The notes below the pieces were generated by a model, which ran no database searches, was not told where the DNA came from, and saw only the letters and a program-made list of their open reading frames with translations. This document shows, piece after piece, positions 52,691 to 61,915 of a DNA stretch of 64,000 bases. The position numbers and the translations under genes are program-made. Where the stretch lies: positions 416,874-480,873 of the forward strand of contig NZ_BAYE01000005.1 of the NCBI RefSeq assembly GCF_000685095.1. The letters run 5' to 3'. Within the stretch, counting starts at the first letter, position 1; each line of letters begins with the position of its first letter. This DNA comes from Paraburkholderia caledonica NBRC 102488 (GTDB lineage: Bacteria; Pseudomonadota; Gammaproteobacteria; Burkholderiales; Burkholderiaceae).

Positions 52691-53971
52691 TCAGGTGGTC
52701 GGCACCAGTTCTTCTTCGCGTTCGAGCGAACGCGTGTTCCTGAGTTCGGGGAAGAGCTTCATCCACAGCAAGGCGACCGTTATCGTTGCGATGCCGCCTA
52801 CCAGTACGGCCGTTCGTGCGCCCCACCAGCCGGCCGTCACGCCGGATTCGAACTCGCCCAATTGATTCGACGTCCCAATGAAAAGCGAGTTGACGGCGCT
52901 CACGCGTCCGAGCATTTCATCCGGCGTGCGAAGCTGCACGAGCGACAGACGCACGACCACGCTGATGGTGTCCGACGCGCCCAGCGCCATCAACGCAAGC
53001 AGCGAAACGATGAACTGATGCGACAGGCCGAACACGAGCGTGGCGATGCCGAACACGACCACGCCGCCGAACATGGCCGCGCCGGGCCGGTTGCGCAGCG
53101 GGAAATGTGCAAGCCAGATCGTCCCGGCGAGCGCGCCGATGGCCGTGCCCGAGCGTAACAGTCCGAGCCCGAGCGGCCCCGTATGCAGAAAGTCCCGCGC
53201 GAACACCGGCAGCAATGCGGTCGCGCCGCCGAACAGCACCGCGAACAGATCGAGCGACAGCGCGCCCAATATGACCGGCTCCTTGCGAATGAACGCGATG
53301 CCGGAGAACACCGATTCGAGCGTGACAGGCGCGCGGCTTGCCGGCTTCGCGCGTAGCGGAATGCCCCACACGGCTGTCGCGGCGGCAGCAAACGACAGCA
53401 TGCACGCGAGATAAGCGGCGCCCGGCCCGATGCCGTAAAGCAGACCGCCGAGCGCGGGGCCGGCGATCTGCGCCGTCTGGTTCGCCGACGTGGCCCATGC
53501 CGTCGCTTTCGGCAACTGCGCGCGCGGCACGACGCCCGGCAGCAGCGAAGCGACCGCCGGCGATTCGAACGCGCGCGCCGCGCCCACGCATGCGGCCAGC
53601 GCATAGACGACCGGCGCGCTGATCCATCCGCCAAAGGTGCCGCACGCGAACAGCAATGCGGCAATGCTTTCGAGACTCTGGCAAATCGCCGCGATGCGCC
53701 GACGATCGTAGCGGTCCGCAAAATGGCCGACCACGAGCGTGAGCAGAAACATTGGCAGGAATTGCGCGAGACCGACGAGGCCGAGCGCAAACGCGCTGTG
53801 CGTCAGCGCATAGATGTGCCAACCCATCGCGACGGCGAGCATCTGGAACGACAGCGACGAAAGAATCCGCGTGCACCAGAAGCGTTGAAACGCCGGTTGC
53901 TTCGGCAGGCTGACGCTCGAGGTATCGGTGGAGTCTTTTCGATCGTTGGAATCGGCGGGAACAGGAGGCAT
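52691..53971 (-). CDS. EntS-like MFS exporter
   Basis: The product has 426 residues with 12 membrane segments: FWCTRILSSLSFQMLAVAMG, LVVGHFADRYDRRRIAAICQ and VVRLSLVQLRTPDEMLGRVS. The last motif and overall pattern fit the EntS/MFS_3 group, which includes the enterobactin exporter. Its start faces a siderophore-receptor gene across a gap of 272 bases containing a Fur box, so iron control and siderophore export are plausible but not proven. The acidic C-terminal tail is cytosolic. Confidence 0.85.
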   Translation of the reverse strand: MPPVPADSNDRKDSTDTSSVSLPKQPAFQRFWCTRILSSLSFQMLAVAMGWHIYALTHSAFALGLVGLAQFLPMFLLTLVVGHFADRYDRRRIAAICQSLESIAALLFACGTFGGWISAPVVYALAACVGAARAFESPAVASLLPGVVPRAQLPKATAWATSANQTAQIAGPALGGLLYGIGPGAAYLACMLSFAAAATAVWGIPLRAKPASRAPVTLESVFSGIAFIRKEPVILGALSLDLFAVLFGGATALLPVFARDFLHTGPLGLGLLRSGTAIGALAGTIWLAHFPLRNRPGAAMFGGVVVFGIATLVFGLSHQFIVSLLALMALGASDTISVVVRLSLVQLRTPDEMLGRVSAVNSLFIGTSNQLGEFESGVTAGWWGARTAVLVGGIATITVALLWMKLFPELRNTRSLEREEELVPTT

Positions 53972-54133
53972 CGAGGTCGTCTTGTTTGATTGGGCTGTGC
54001 GCGGGCGGCAGCTAGTTTAGAGCAAGCATGCGGGTTCTGCTGACGCGGCGGTCACCGGCGCAGCGCAAGCAAGGCCGAGCCAATGCGGCCGCCTCACCGC
54101 TCCCCCGCCGTTCGCAGATCTCAATGTTTTCAT

Positions 54134-54162
54134 TTGATAACAATTCTCATTTACATTATTCT
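54134..54162 (+). promoter_or_regulatory. Fur-regulated promoter of the siderophore receptor
   Basis: -35 TTGATA (54134-54139), 17-base spacer and -10 TATTCT (54157-54162). The Fur-like box GATAACAATTCTCATTTAC (54136-54154; 13 of 19 consensus matches) fills the spacer. It may also affect the divergent MFS gene. Confidence 0.7.
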
Positions 54163-54243
54163 CTCGCATCATTAATAAAAACTGACGCCGCCGGGCACCC
54201 CCGACCGCTTTGGTGCGGGCGTGCCGCGTCGTCCGAACCATCC

Positions 54244-56406
54244 ATGCGCTTCGTGAAAACTTTTGCACTACCCGGCCGCTATCGCCGGTCCGGCATCGGC
54301 TTGCCGCTTTCGATGATGATGTACATGGTGACCGCGCCAGCCGCGATGGCCGCCGCTTCCTCCGACGCCGCGAGTACCCAGCCCTCCGCTTCGACGGAAT
54401 TGCCGGCGGTCGCCGTGCAAGGCACAGCGCTCGCCGACCCGACCGTCGGTTATCGTCCGCGCACGAGCGAAACGGCGAGCGGCATCGCGACGAAGATCGG
54501 CGACATTCCGCAGTCCGTCGCGGTGGTCAGTTCGAGCGTGATGCAGGACCAGCAGGCGCGCACACTCGACGACGTGCTGAGTAACGTAAGCGGGATCACG
54601 CAGACCAACACGCTTGGCGGCACGCGCGACGCGTTCATCAAACGCGGCTTCGGTTCGAACGACGACGGCTCGATCCTCGTCGACGGCATCCGCTCGCCGA
54701 TCTTGCACAACTATCTGGCGACGATCGACCGTGTCGAAGTTCTCAAAGGCCCCGCCTCACTGCTCTATGGCATTCAGGAACCGGGCGGCGTAATCAACCT
54801 GATCACGCGCAAACCGGAGGACACCTTCCACGGCTCCGTCTCGGCGAACTACACGAGCCATCACGGCAGCGGTACGGGCTTCGACCTGACCGGCCCCATC
54901 GGCCAGACGAGACAGGTCGCGGGCGGTACGCTCGCCTTTCGCCTGACCGGCGAGTACAACACGGCGCGCTACTGGCGCAGCTTCGGACGTCAGCGCGATT
55001 CGCTGATCGCACCGTCGCTGTCATGGCACGACGCCAATACATCGATCGACGTGAGCTACCAGTACGTCGATTACACGACGCCATTCGACCGGGGCACGGT
55101 GCTCGTCAACGGTCATCTCGACGACGCACGGCGCTATACGCGCTACGAGGAACCCTGGGCGCAAAGCTCGGGCGAGCAGGAAACGCTGCGGGCGAAGATT
55201 GAACATCGCTTCTCGGACGAATGGCGCGTGCGCGCGACTTACGGATGGAGCCGCGACCGCTACGACCAGTACATCACGCGCGCGACGGCGTTCAACAGCA
55301 GGACCGGCACCATGAGTCGCTCGTCGGATGCGAATCTGCAGCGCAACGACTCCGACGAGATCGCCACCGTGGGCGCGATCGGCAATCTGAATCTCGCAGG
55401 CATGCGTCACGAGCTATATGTGGGCGGCGAGTACGAACGGCAGCGCAGCTTTCGGGGCGACACGATTCGCGGCAAAGCAGTGTCCGGCTTCGATCTGTAC
55501 GAGCCTGTCTATGGAATGCTCGCTGCGGGCGGCACGCCGAGCGCGGCGCAAAGCGATAGCTTGTCGAAAGTGCACACCTACTCGGTCGTCACGCAGGACA
55601 CCGTACATCTGACCGACAGGTTGATCGCTGTAGGCGGCGTGCGCTGGGAGAACTGGCAGCAACTGTCGGGCGTGGGCCGTCCGTTCGTGATCGCCGATCA
55701 CTCGCATGGACAGGTATGGCTGCCGCAATTCGGCCTCGTGTACCGGCTGACACCGGCGCTTTCCGCGTATGCCAACTTCAGCAAGTCGTTCGTGCCGAAC
55801 GTCGCCACACAAGTGAACGAGCCGCTCGCGCCGGAATATGGGCGCGTGTTCGAAACGGGGCTGAAATTCGACTCGCACGGCATCACCGGCACGCTCGCGG
55901 TTTATCAGATCGACAAGCAGAACGTTGCAGTAACCGTCGGCGATACGACCGAGACAGTGGGCAGCGCGAGATCGCGCGGTGTCGAACTGGACGTTGCCGG
56001 ACGGCTCACGCAGCACGTCAGCGTGATCGGCAGTTATGCATATACGGACGCGACGGACCGCGACGACGGCACGCGTCTCGTGAACGCAGCACGTCATACG
56101 GGCAGTCTCTTCGCCGTCTACGACACGATGCTGCCGTACCTGCCGGGGCAATGGCGCTTTGGCGGCGGCGCGCGGCTCGTGAGCAAGCGGCCGGGCGATA
56201 CGGCGAACAGCTTCACGCTGCCGGGCTATGTGGTCGCCGACCTGTTTGCCGCGTACGACACGAAGATCGGCAAGATTCCCACGCATGTGCAACTGAACGT
56301 GAAGAACGTGTTCGACAAAACGTACTATCCGTCGAGCAACAGCAATCTGATCATCGCAGTCGGCGAGTCGCGGCTCGTGATGCTGAATACGACGTTTTCG
56401 TTCTAA
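54244..56406 (+). CDS. TonB-dependent siderophore receptor
   Basis: The product has 720 residues from the ATG at 54244; the long upstream extension of the frame runs through the promoter. A signal peptide ends near TAPAAMAAASS. The plug domain shows IGDIPQSVAVVSSSVMQDQQ, RTLDDVLSNVSGITQ and RVEVLKGPASLLYGIQEPGG, all typical of FhuA/FoxA/FpvA-like siderophore receptors. The barrel ends SRLVMLNTTFSF with terminal Phe. The promoter carries a Fur box. It is convergent with a FhuBD-type uptake operon that has its own receptor, so two siderophore receptors share the locus. Confidence 0.92.
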   Translation: MRFVKTFALPGRYRRSGIGLPLSMMMYMVTAPAAMAAASSDAASTQPSASTELPAVAVQGTALADPTVGYRPRTSETASGIATKIGDIPQSVAVVSSSVMQDQQARTLDDVLSNVSGITQTNTLGGTRDAFIKRGFGSNDDGSILVDGIRSPILHNYLATIDRVEVLKGPASLLYGIQEPGGVINLITRKPEDTFHGSVSANYTSHHGSGTGFDLTGPIGQTRQVAGGTLAFRLTGEYNTARYWRSFGRQRDSLIAPSLSWHDANTSIDVSYQYVDYTTPFDRGTVLVNGHLDDARRYTRYEEPWAQSSGEQETLRAKIEHRFSDEWRVRATYGWSRDRYDQYITRATAFNSRTGTMSRSSDANLQRNDSDEIATVGAIGNLNLAGMRHELYVGGEYERQRSFRGDTIRGKAVSGFDLYEPVYGMLAAGGTPSAAQSDSLSKVHTYSVVTQDTVHLTDRLIAVGGVRWENWQQLSGVGRPFVIADHSHGQVWLPQFGLVYRLTPALSAYANFSKSFVPNVATQVNEPLAPEYGRVFETGLKFDSHGITGTLAVYQIDKQNVAVTVGDTTETVGSARSRGVELDVAGRLTQHVSVIGSYAYTDATDRDDGTRLVNAARHTGSLFAVYDTMLPYLPGQWRFGGGARLVSKRPGDTANSFTLPGYVVADLFAAYDTKIGKIPTHVQLNVKNVFDKTYYPSSNSNLIIAVGESRLVMLNTTFSF

Positions 56407-56461
56407 GGCGGCATTCGACGCGATTCGCGAGACCGCGCAAATCGAGCGGACGTCGCACAAA

Positions 56462-56490
56462 AAGTCAGGGAGCCATCGGCTCCCTGACTT
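56462..56490. terminator. Bidirectional terminator between receptor and fhuB-like genes
   Basis: Perfect 13-base stem AAGTCAGGGAGCC-ATC-GGCTCCCTGACTT flanked by A and T residues, lying between convergent genes. Confidence 0.8.
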
Positions 56491-56532
56491 CATCGCGGCT
56501 TGCATCAGGATCGGCCCGACTGGATCGATGCA

Positions 56533-58524
56533 TCAACGACGCAATAGCCACATCAGATAAGGGCCGCCCAGAAGCGTCGCAATCACGCCCGCCGGCATCT
56601 GTTGCGGGAAGATCATATTGCGCCCGAGCCAGTCCGACAGCACCATCAGCAAGCCGCCAATGAGCGCCGCGACGAGCATCTGCGAACGCGCGCGCGGAAA
56701 GCCGAGCAGTCGCGCGAGATGCGGCGCCATCAGGCCGACGAACGACATCGGGCCGATCACGACCGTTGCTCCCGCCGTGAGGATCGCGGCGACCGCGAGC
56801 AGCAGCAGCCGCGCGCGCTGTGCGCCGACGCCGAGCGCATCCGCCACGTTGGCGCCGAGCGGCAGAATTTCCAGCCAGCGCGCACCGAGACACGCGACGA
56901 GCACGGCGGCGACCGTACACACGCCAACGGCGACGGCCGTCGCGGGCACAATGAGGTAAGTCGAACCGTACTGCAGCGGACGCAGCAGGTTTGCATAAGC
57001 GCCGCCGCTCGCGGTCGCGAGCATGATGACTGCTTGCGCGAACGCGCTGATCGCGATGCCCGCGAGTAACACGTGCTCGGGCGCGAAACCGCTGCGGCGT
57101 CCAAGCGTGACGATCGTCAGCAGGCAAATGAGTGCACCCGCCGCCGACCCCGCGAGCAGCACGGGCGTCGACGGCGCCGTTGCGACGACCGCGGCCACCA
57201 GCATGCCGAGCATCGCGCCGCCGCTGACGCCGAGCAGGTCGGGGCTTGCCATCGGATTGCCGGTTACCCGCTGCAGGATCGTGCCCGCGAGTGCGACCAT
57301 CACGCCGGCCCCGAGCGAAGCGGTCAGCCGCGGCACGCGCCAGAACCAGACATCGCTCCATTGTCGCGCGTCTGTCCATTGCCAGCCGTGCAGCGTCACC
57401 GAAAAGCACAGCGAGATGACAACCGCGGCAGCGAGCAGCCCGCCGAGCAGCAGCACGGTCACCCGCAACGCACGGCGCGGGGTTGCGCGTTCCACCGACG
57501 CTGGACGCGGCGCCTCGACGTGCAGACGGCGCAGCATCCACAGCAGCAGCGGTCCGCCGCAGAGGGCCACCGCGGCGCCAGTCGGCAGCAACTCGCCGAG
57601 CACGCCTGGCAAGCTCTGCACGGCCTGGTCGGCGATTGCGAGCAACAGCGCGCCGACGAGCGGCGCCCACAGCAGCTGGTCGCGCAGTCGGCGCGCGCCC
57701 ATTAGCCGCGCGAGCACCGGACCGCCGAGCCCGATGAAGCCGATCACGCCAACCGCGCTCGCGACGAACGCGCTCAGGATCACCGCAATGGCGAGCGCGA
57801 CGGGCCGCGCCCATGCGAGCGACATACCGAGCTGGCTCGCGCTGCCGTCGTCGAGAGAAAACAGCGTGAGCGGCCGCACCAGTAGCGCCGCAGCCGCACC
57901 GCAGGCAAGCACGCGCGGCAGTAGCCACACGACGCCAGCCCAGCCGTTCTGCACGAGCGAGCCGCCGCCCCAGATGAAAACGGACGTCAGCGAACGCTCG
58001 AGCACAATAGTTAGGAGGACGGACAGTGCACCGCAATACAGGTTCACGATCATTCCGGCCAGCACGATCGATACGGCAGCGAAGCCTTTACGCCAGGTCA
58101 TCGCCATGGTTGCAAGCATCGCGAGTGCGGCGCCGGTCAGCGCGACCGTGAAGCGCATATCGGCGACGAGCGCGGGCGCGACGACCGCGGCTATCGTCAG
58201 TGCGAGATAGGCGCCCGCCGACACGCCGAGCGTGAGCGGTTCAGCAAGCGGGTTGCGCAATACCTGCTGAAACACGACACCGGCGAGCGACAACGCCGCG
58301 CCGGCTATCAACGCAATGGCGACGCGCGGCAGCCAGCCATAGCGCACGACGAGTTGCGGCAGCGTTGCGTCGGCGCCGGACAGCACGACGCCTGGCCATT
58401 GCGCGACCGGCAGCCGCGCCGACAGCGTGTGATAAACGAGCCACGCGGCCAGCATCAGCAGCAGCGCGGGCAGTCGCCAGGCGCGAGGGGCGGCGAAGGC
58501 GACGGTCGCCGTCGGGCGATTCAT
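56533..58524 (-). CDS. FhuB-like ferric-siderophore permease (two fused FecCD halves)
   Basis: The product has 663 residues, the size of E. coli FhuB (660), with about 20 membrane segments in two homologous halves. Each half has the FecCD signature: RNPLAEPLTLGVSAGAYLAL in the first and GNPMASPDLLGVSGGAMLGM in the second, plus GFIGLGGPVLARLMGARRLR and SFVGLMAPHLARLLGFPRAR. It moves siderophore-iron across the inner membrane. Its ATG overlaps the stop of the binding-protein gene. No ATPase (FhuC) gene is present in the window. Confidence 0.92.
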   Translation of the reverse strand: MNRPTATVAFAAPRAWRLPALLLMLAAWLVYHTLSARLPVAQWPGVVLSGADATLPQLVVRYGWLPRVAIALIAGAALSLAGVVFQQVLRNPLAEPLTLGVSAGAYLALTIAAVVAPALVADMRFTVALTGAALAMLATMAMTWRKGFAAVSIVLAGMIVNLYCGALSVLLTIVLERSLTSVFIWGGGSLVQNGWAGVVWLLPRVLACGAAAALLVRPLTLFSLDDGSASQLGMSLAWARPVALAIAVILSAFVASAVGVIGFIGLGGPVLARLMGARRLRDQLLWAPLVGALLLAIADQAVQSLPGVLGELLPTGAAVALCGGPLLLWMLRRLHVEAPRPASVERATPRRALRVTVLLLGGLLAAAVVISLCFSVTLHGWQWTDARQWSDVWFWRVPRLTASLGAGVMVALAGTILQRVTGNPMASPDLLGVSGGAMLGMLVAAVVATAPSTPVLLAGSAAGALICLLTIVTLGRRSGFAPEHVLLAGIAISAFAQAVIMLATASGGAYANLLRPLQYGSTYLIVPATAVAVGVCTVAAVLVACLGARWLEILPLGANVADALGVGAQRARLLLLAVAAILTAGATVVIGPMSFVGLMAPHLARLLGFPRARSQMLVAALIGGLLMVLSDWLGRNMIFPQQMPAGVIATLLGGPYLMWLLRR

Positions 58525-59468
58525 GTAGTGACTCCTTGCAGCGCGTTCGCGAGGCTATCGGCAAAACGCATCGACGCAACGACGCCGCCGAGCGCGGGCA
58601 ACGGTCCAATGTGCCGCACGCGGTTTTGCCTCACGAACGGCAACGCGCCCCATAGCGGGCTTCGCGCAAGTTGTGCGGCAACGCCGGGCGGCACGCCGAT
58701 CGTGACGACTTGCGCATCGGTGTGCGCCGCGAGCGCGCCGAGGTCCGCTTCGGTCATGCCCTGCGGATCGGTTATGCCCTGCCAAGCATTGTCGATTCCG
58801 AGCGCGCCGAGCACGCCGCCGAACAGGCTGTTCTTGCCGAACACGGCGATATGGCGGTCGTCGATTGGACGTAGTAGATAGAGCGGGCGCGCGGTCGCAC
58901 GAAAGGCCGCGAGACGCGCGGACGCGTCGGCAAGCGCGGCGTCGGCGCGTGCGAACAGCGCATCCGCCGCGGCATCGCGTCCTAGCGCGCCGGCTAGCTT
59001 GCGGGTCGCGGCGTGAACCGCCGGATACACGTCGATGCCGGGTCCGAACAGTTGCACCGTCAACGTCGGCGCGATCCGTTCGAGCAACGCGCGCAGCGGC
59101 GCATGCCATGGCGTGATGACGATAAGCTCCGGTTTCAGCGACTCCAGCACCTCGAAATTGGGCTGATATAGCAAGCCCGTGTCGACGACGGAAGACGGCA
59201 AAGGGGGAACGCCGTCGAGCTTCGCATACCACGAGGGACGCGAAACGCCGGCCGGCACCACGCCGAGCGACAGCACGACTTCCGTCAGCGGCCAGTCGAG
59301 CACCACGACGCGCGGGTTCGAAGCGACGGAGGCGCCTACAGTCGCACGCGCGTCCGAACGCGCCGCCGCCGCGCTGGCGAGCGGAGCGCCCGATGCCGCG
59401 AGCGCCGCCGCGCCCAAGCCCGCGAGCGCGAGGCGCCGCCTGCCGCTAAAGCGCAGACGTTCCGTCAT
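58521..59468 (-). CDS. FhuD-like periplasmic ferric-siderophore-binding protein
   Basis: The product has 315 residues with a twin-arginine-like start (FSGRRRLALAGLGAAALAAS), suggesting Tat export. The mature part fits the FhuD/FecB family: RVVVLDWPLTEVVLSLGVVP, PNFEVLESLKPELIVITPWH and LPALGGVVASMRFADSLANA. It delivers ferric siderophore to the FhuB-like permease, with which it is translationally coupled. It follows the receptor gene by about 46 bases. Confidence 0.9.
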   Translation of the reverse strand: MTERLRFSGRRRLALAGLGAAALAASGAPLASAAAARSDARATVGASVASNPRVVVLDWPLTEVVLSLGVVPAGVSRPSWYAKLDGVPPLPSSVVDTGLLYQPNFEVLESLKPELIVITPWHAPLRALLERIAPTLTVQLFGPGIDVYPAVHAATRKLAGALGRDAAADALFARADAALADASARLAAFRATARPLYLLRPIDDRHIAVFGKNSLFGGVLGALGIDNAWQGITDPQGMTEADLGALAAHTDAQVVTIGVPPGVAAQLARSPLWGALPFVRQNRVRHIGPLPALGGVVASMRFADSLANALQGVTT

Positions 59469-59514
59469 GACAACGCATGCAGTGAGCCATCGGCGCCACC
59501 CTTCGTCATGGCGA

Positions 59515-61707
59515 TCACCATTGATAGCGTGCCGTTCCGAGCACCGTACGGCTCGCGCCCCAGTAGCAAACAGACGCGGTCGTGCAGTATGAGATGTATT
59601 CGCGGTCGAACACGTTGTTCAGATTGAGCGACAGACGCCAGTTCTGAATGTCGTAATGCGCACCCAGGTCGACGAGTACGCGCCCCGGCACCGTGAACGT
59701 GTTGGCTGCGTCGCCCGCCGAACTGCTCATATAGCGCACGCCCGAGCCGAGACCGAAGTTGCGCAGCGGTCCGCGGTGGAACGTGTAATCCGCCCACAGC
59801 GAAGCGGTGTTACGAGGCGCGATCGTTGGGCGCTTGTTCAGGCTGCTAGGCGTCGTGGTGTTCGTCACTTCCTGGTTCAGGTACGTGTACGACGCGATCA
59901 CCTTCACGTCTGCGGTGACATTCGCGTGCGCTTCCAGTTCGACGCCGCGCGAGCGGATCTGACCGGTTTGTATCGCGCTGCCCAGATGGTTCGGATCGCT
60001 TACCGAGACGTTGTCCTGCGTGAGAGTGAACGCGGCGACCGAGAAGTAGCCGTCGAACCACTTCGGCTGATAACGCAAGCCGGCTTCGACCTGCCGGCCC
60101 TTGGTCGGCGCGAACGGCGCGCCCGAGTAAGTCGCGCCGAGCACCGGCTGGAACGAACGCGAATAGCTGATGTACGGCGCAATGCCGTTTTCGAACTCAT
60201 ACGCGAGACCGGCGCGCCAGGTGAACGCGTGATCGTTCGTGTGGTAGGTCGTGCCGGTTCCGGTGGTAAGCAACGTGGTCTGCTGGTTGCCTCCTGTCCA
60301 GTCCTCACGAACGCCGAACGTCAGCACCCAGTTGCGCCAGCGTGCCTCGTCCTGCGCATAGACGCCGACCGTGCTCAACGAATAGTCGAGGCGCGTGTTC
60401 GCTTGCTGTGTCGGTAGCGACGAGAAGTTCGGGTTGTACAGATCGACCGTGCCGAGGACGGAATTACCCTCTGTGTCGCCCAGCATCGAGCGCTGATAGT
60501 CGAGACCGAACAGCAACGTGTGCTGGACGGCGCCCGTCGTCACCCTGGCCTGCGCGTGCGTGTCGACCTCGAACTGCGTGTAGTGCTCGTTATCGACGTT
60601 GCCCCACATGGACACCGTACGCTGATTACTTCCGAGCGCGCTCGTTACCGACGTCTGGTAATAATGCTGGTCGATGTGCAGATAGCGCAGGTTCTGCGAC
60701 ACGCTGAGTTTGTCGTTGATCGCATGGTCGAACTGATAACCGAACCAGTACTGGGTGCGGTGCATGCCGTCGCGATCCGGATCGCCGAAGTATTTGTCCG
60801 GTCCGAGTTGACCATTTGGATTACTGAACAATGTCGCGCCTGCCGGAACCGGATTGAAGAGTCCACCGTTCGGGGCGCGCTGGAAACTGCCCTGCAGCGT
60901 GAACGTGGTGTCGCGGTTCGGGCGGATCGTGACCGACGGCGCGATGGCAAGCCGCTGGTCCTTGATTGCGCTGACTTGCGTCTCGGCGGTGCGGGCTACG
61001 CCCGTCAGCCGGTACAGCACGGTGCCATTTTTGTCGACGGGACCGCTAAAATCGAAACCCAACTGATAGTTGTTGTGGTTGCCGATCTGCATCATGAGTT
61101 CGCGATACGGTTGCTCCATCGGCAACTTGCTCACGTAGTTGACGAGGCCGCCCGGGCTGCCCTGCCCATAGAGCACTGAGGCCGGACCATGGAGCACGTC
61201 GATGCGCTCCATGAAATATGTGTCGATGCGGGGCGTCGCGAAGCGCGGCGACTGGTATAGGTGCAGGCCGTCCAGATACGAGTCGAGCGCAAAACCCCGG
61301 CCGTAAAGCTGATCGAAACGAATGTCCGTGCCGTCCTGCGAATAGACGCCCGGGGTGTACCGCAACGCCTGATCGACGGTCTGCGCGCCCTGATCGTCCA
61401 TCTGCTGACGCGTCACGACTGACACGCTCTGCGGATTCGTGAGCAACGCCGAATCCGTCTTGGTTCCCGTCATAGAACGTTTGGCCACATAGCCGACGCC
61501 TGGCCCAAGCGGATTCTCAGCAGACCTGCGCACCTGAACCGCGGGCAATTCCTTCGAGGCTTCCGCGTTCGAGGCCGCGGCGGGCGAACCTTGTGCATGC
61601 GCGCCGAAGCCGGCAACGCCCAGCATCAACGCGACGTATATCGGGCGCAGGTGCGGCAAGCCGCGCTCCCGTACAGAACCGCTTTTCCCTGCCTGCTCTA
61701 CCTTCAT
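59515..61707 (-). CDS. TonB-dependent siderophore receptor (FhuE/FoxA-like) next to NRPS
   Basis: The product has 730 residues from the ATG at 61707 (AAGAAG upstream). A signal peptide ends near VAGFGAHAQG. The plug has LLTNPQSVSVVTRQQMDDQG, QTVDQALRYTPGVYSQDGTD and ERIDVLHGPASVLYGQGSPG, and the barrel end is SRTVLGTARYQW with terminal Trp. It is the first gene of receptor-fhuD-fhuB and lies directly after the NRPS gene, so it probably takes up the siderophore made by that NRPS. The promoter carries a Fur-like box. Confidence 0.92.
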   Translation of the reverse strand: MKVEQAGKSGSVRERGLPHLRPIYVALMLGVAGFGAHAQGSPAAASNAEASKELPAVQVRRSAENPLGPGVGYVAKRSMTGTKTDSALLTNPQSVSVVTRQQMDDQGAQTVDQALRYTPGVYSQDGTDIRFDQLYGRGFALDSYLDGLHLYQSPRFATPRIDTYFMERIDVLHGPASVLYGQGSPGGLVNYVSKLPMEQPYRELMMQIGNHNNYQLGFDFSGPVDKNGTVLYRLTGVARTAETQVSAIKDQRLAIAPSVTIRPNRDTTFTLQGSFQRAPNGGLFNPVPAGATLFSNPNGQLGPDKYFGDPDRDGMHRTQYWFGYQFDHAINDKLSVSQNLRYLHIDQHYYQTSVTSALGSNQRTVSMWGNVDNEHYTQFEVDTHAQARVTTGAVQHTLLFGLDYQRSMLGDTEGNSVLGTVDLYNPNFSSLPTQQANTRLDYSLSTVGVYAQDEARWRNWVLTFGVREDWTGGNQQTTLLTTGTGTTYHTNDHAFTWRAGLAYEFENGIAPYISYSRSFQPVLGATYSGAPFAPTKGRQVEAGLRYQPKWFDGYFSVAAFTLTQDNVSVSDPNHLGSAIQTGQIRSRGVELEAHANVTADVKVIASYTYLNQEVTNTTTPSSLNKRPTIAPRNTASLWADYTFHRGPLRNFGLGSGVRYMSSSAGDAANTFTVPGRVLVDLGAHYDIQNWRLSLNLNNVFDREYISYCTTASVCYWGASRTVLGTARYQW

Positions 61708-61777
61708 TCTTCTTGTTTCCCCATTCTTGTATCCCCGAGTCAGAGGCGGCGTCCCGCGCCGCTCCTGGTACCAGACG

Positions 61778-61820
61778 ATTCTCTCAAGACAAGATGTTAA
61801 TGTAAACAATAATCGTTCGC
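61778..61820 (-). promoter_or_regulatory. Fur-regulated promoter of the NRPS-linked receptor
   Basis: On the minus strand, -35 TTTACA (61801-61806), 17-base spacer and -10 GAGAAT (61778-61783). A Fur-like sequence at 61802-61820 matches 12 of 19 consensus positions and covers the -35. Confidence 0.6.
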
Positions 61821-61876
61821 ATTCAGTGTTAGTAGAAACGTCGCAGCCGAACGACAACAGCGCTCGTCGGATAGTC

Positions 61877-61903
61877 CTGCAGGGGGCGCGGCGGGCCCTG
61901 CAG
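61877..61903 (-). terminator. Hairpin after the NRPS gene
   Basis: CTGCAGGG and CCCTGCAG arms with an 11-base loop, 12 bases past the NRPS stop. No T-run follows, so it may not stop all transcription into the receptor gene. Confidence 0.45.
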
Positions 61904-61915
61904 AACGCCGACTGT

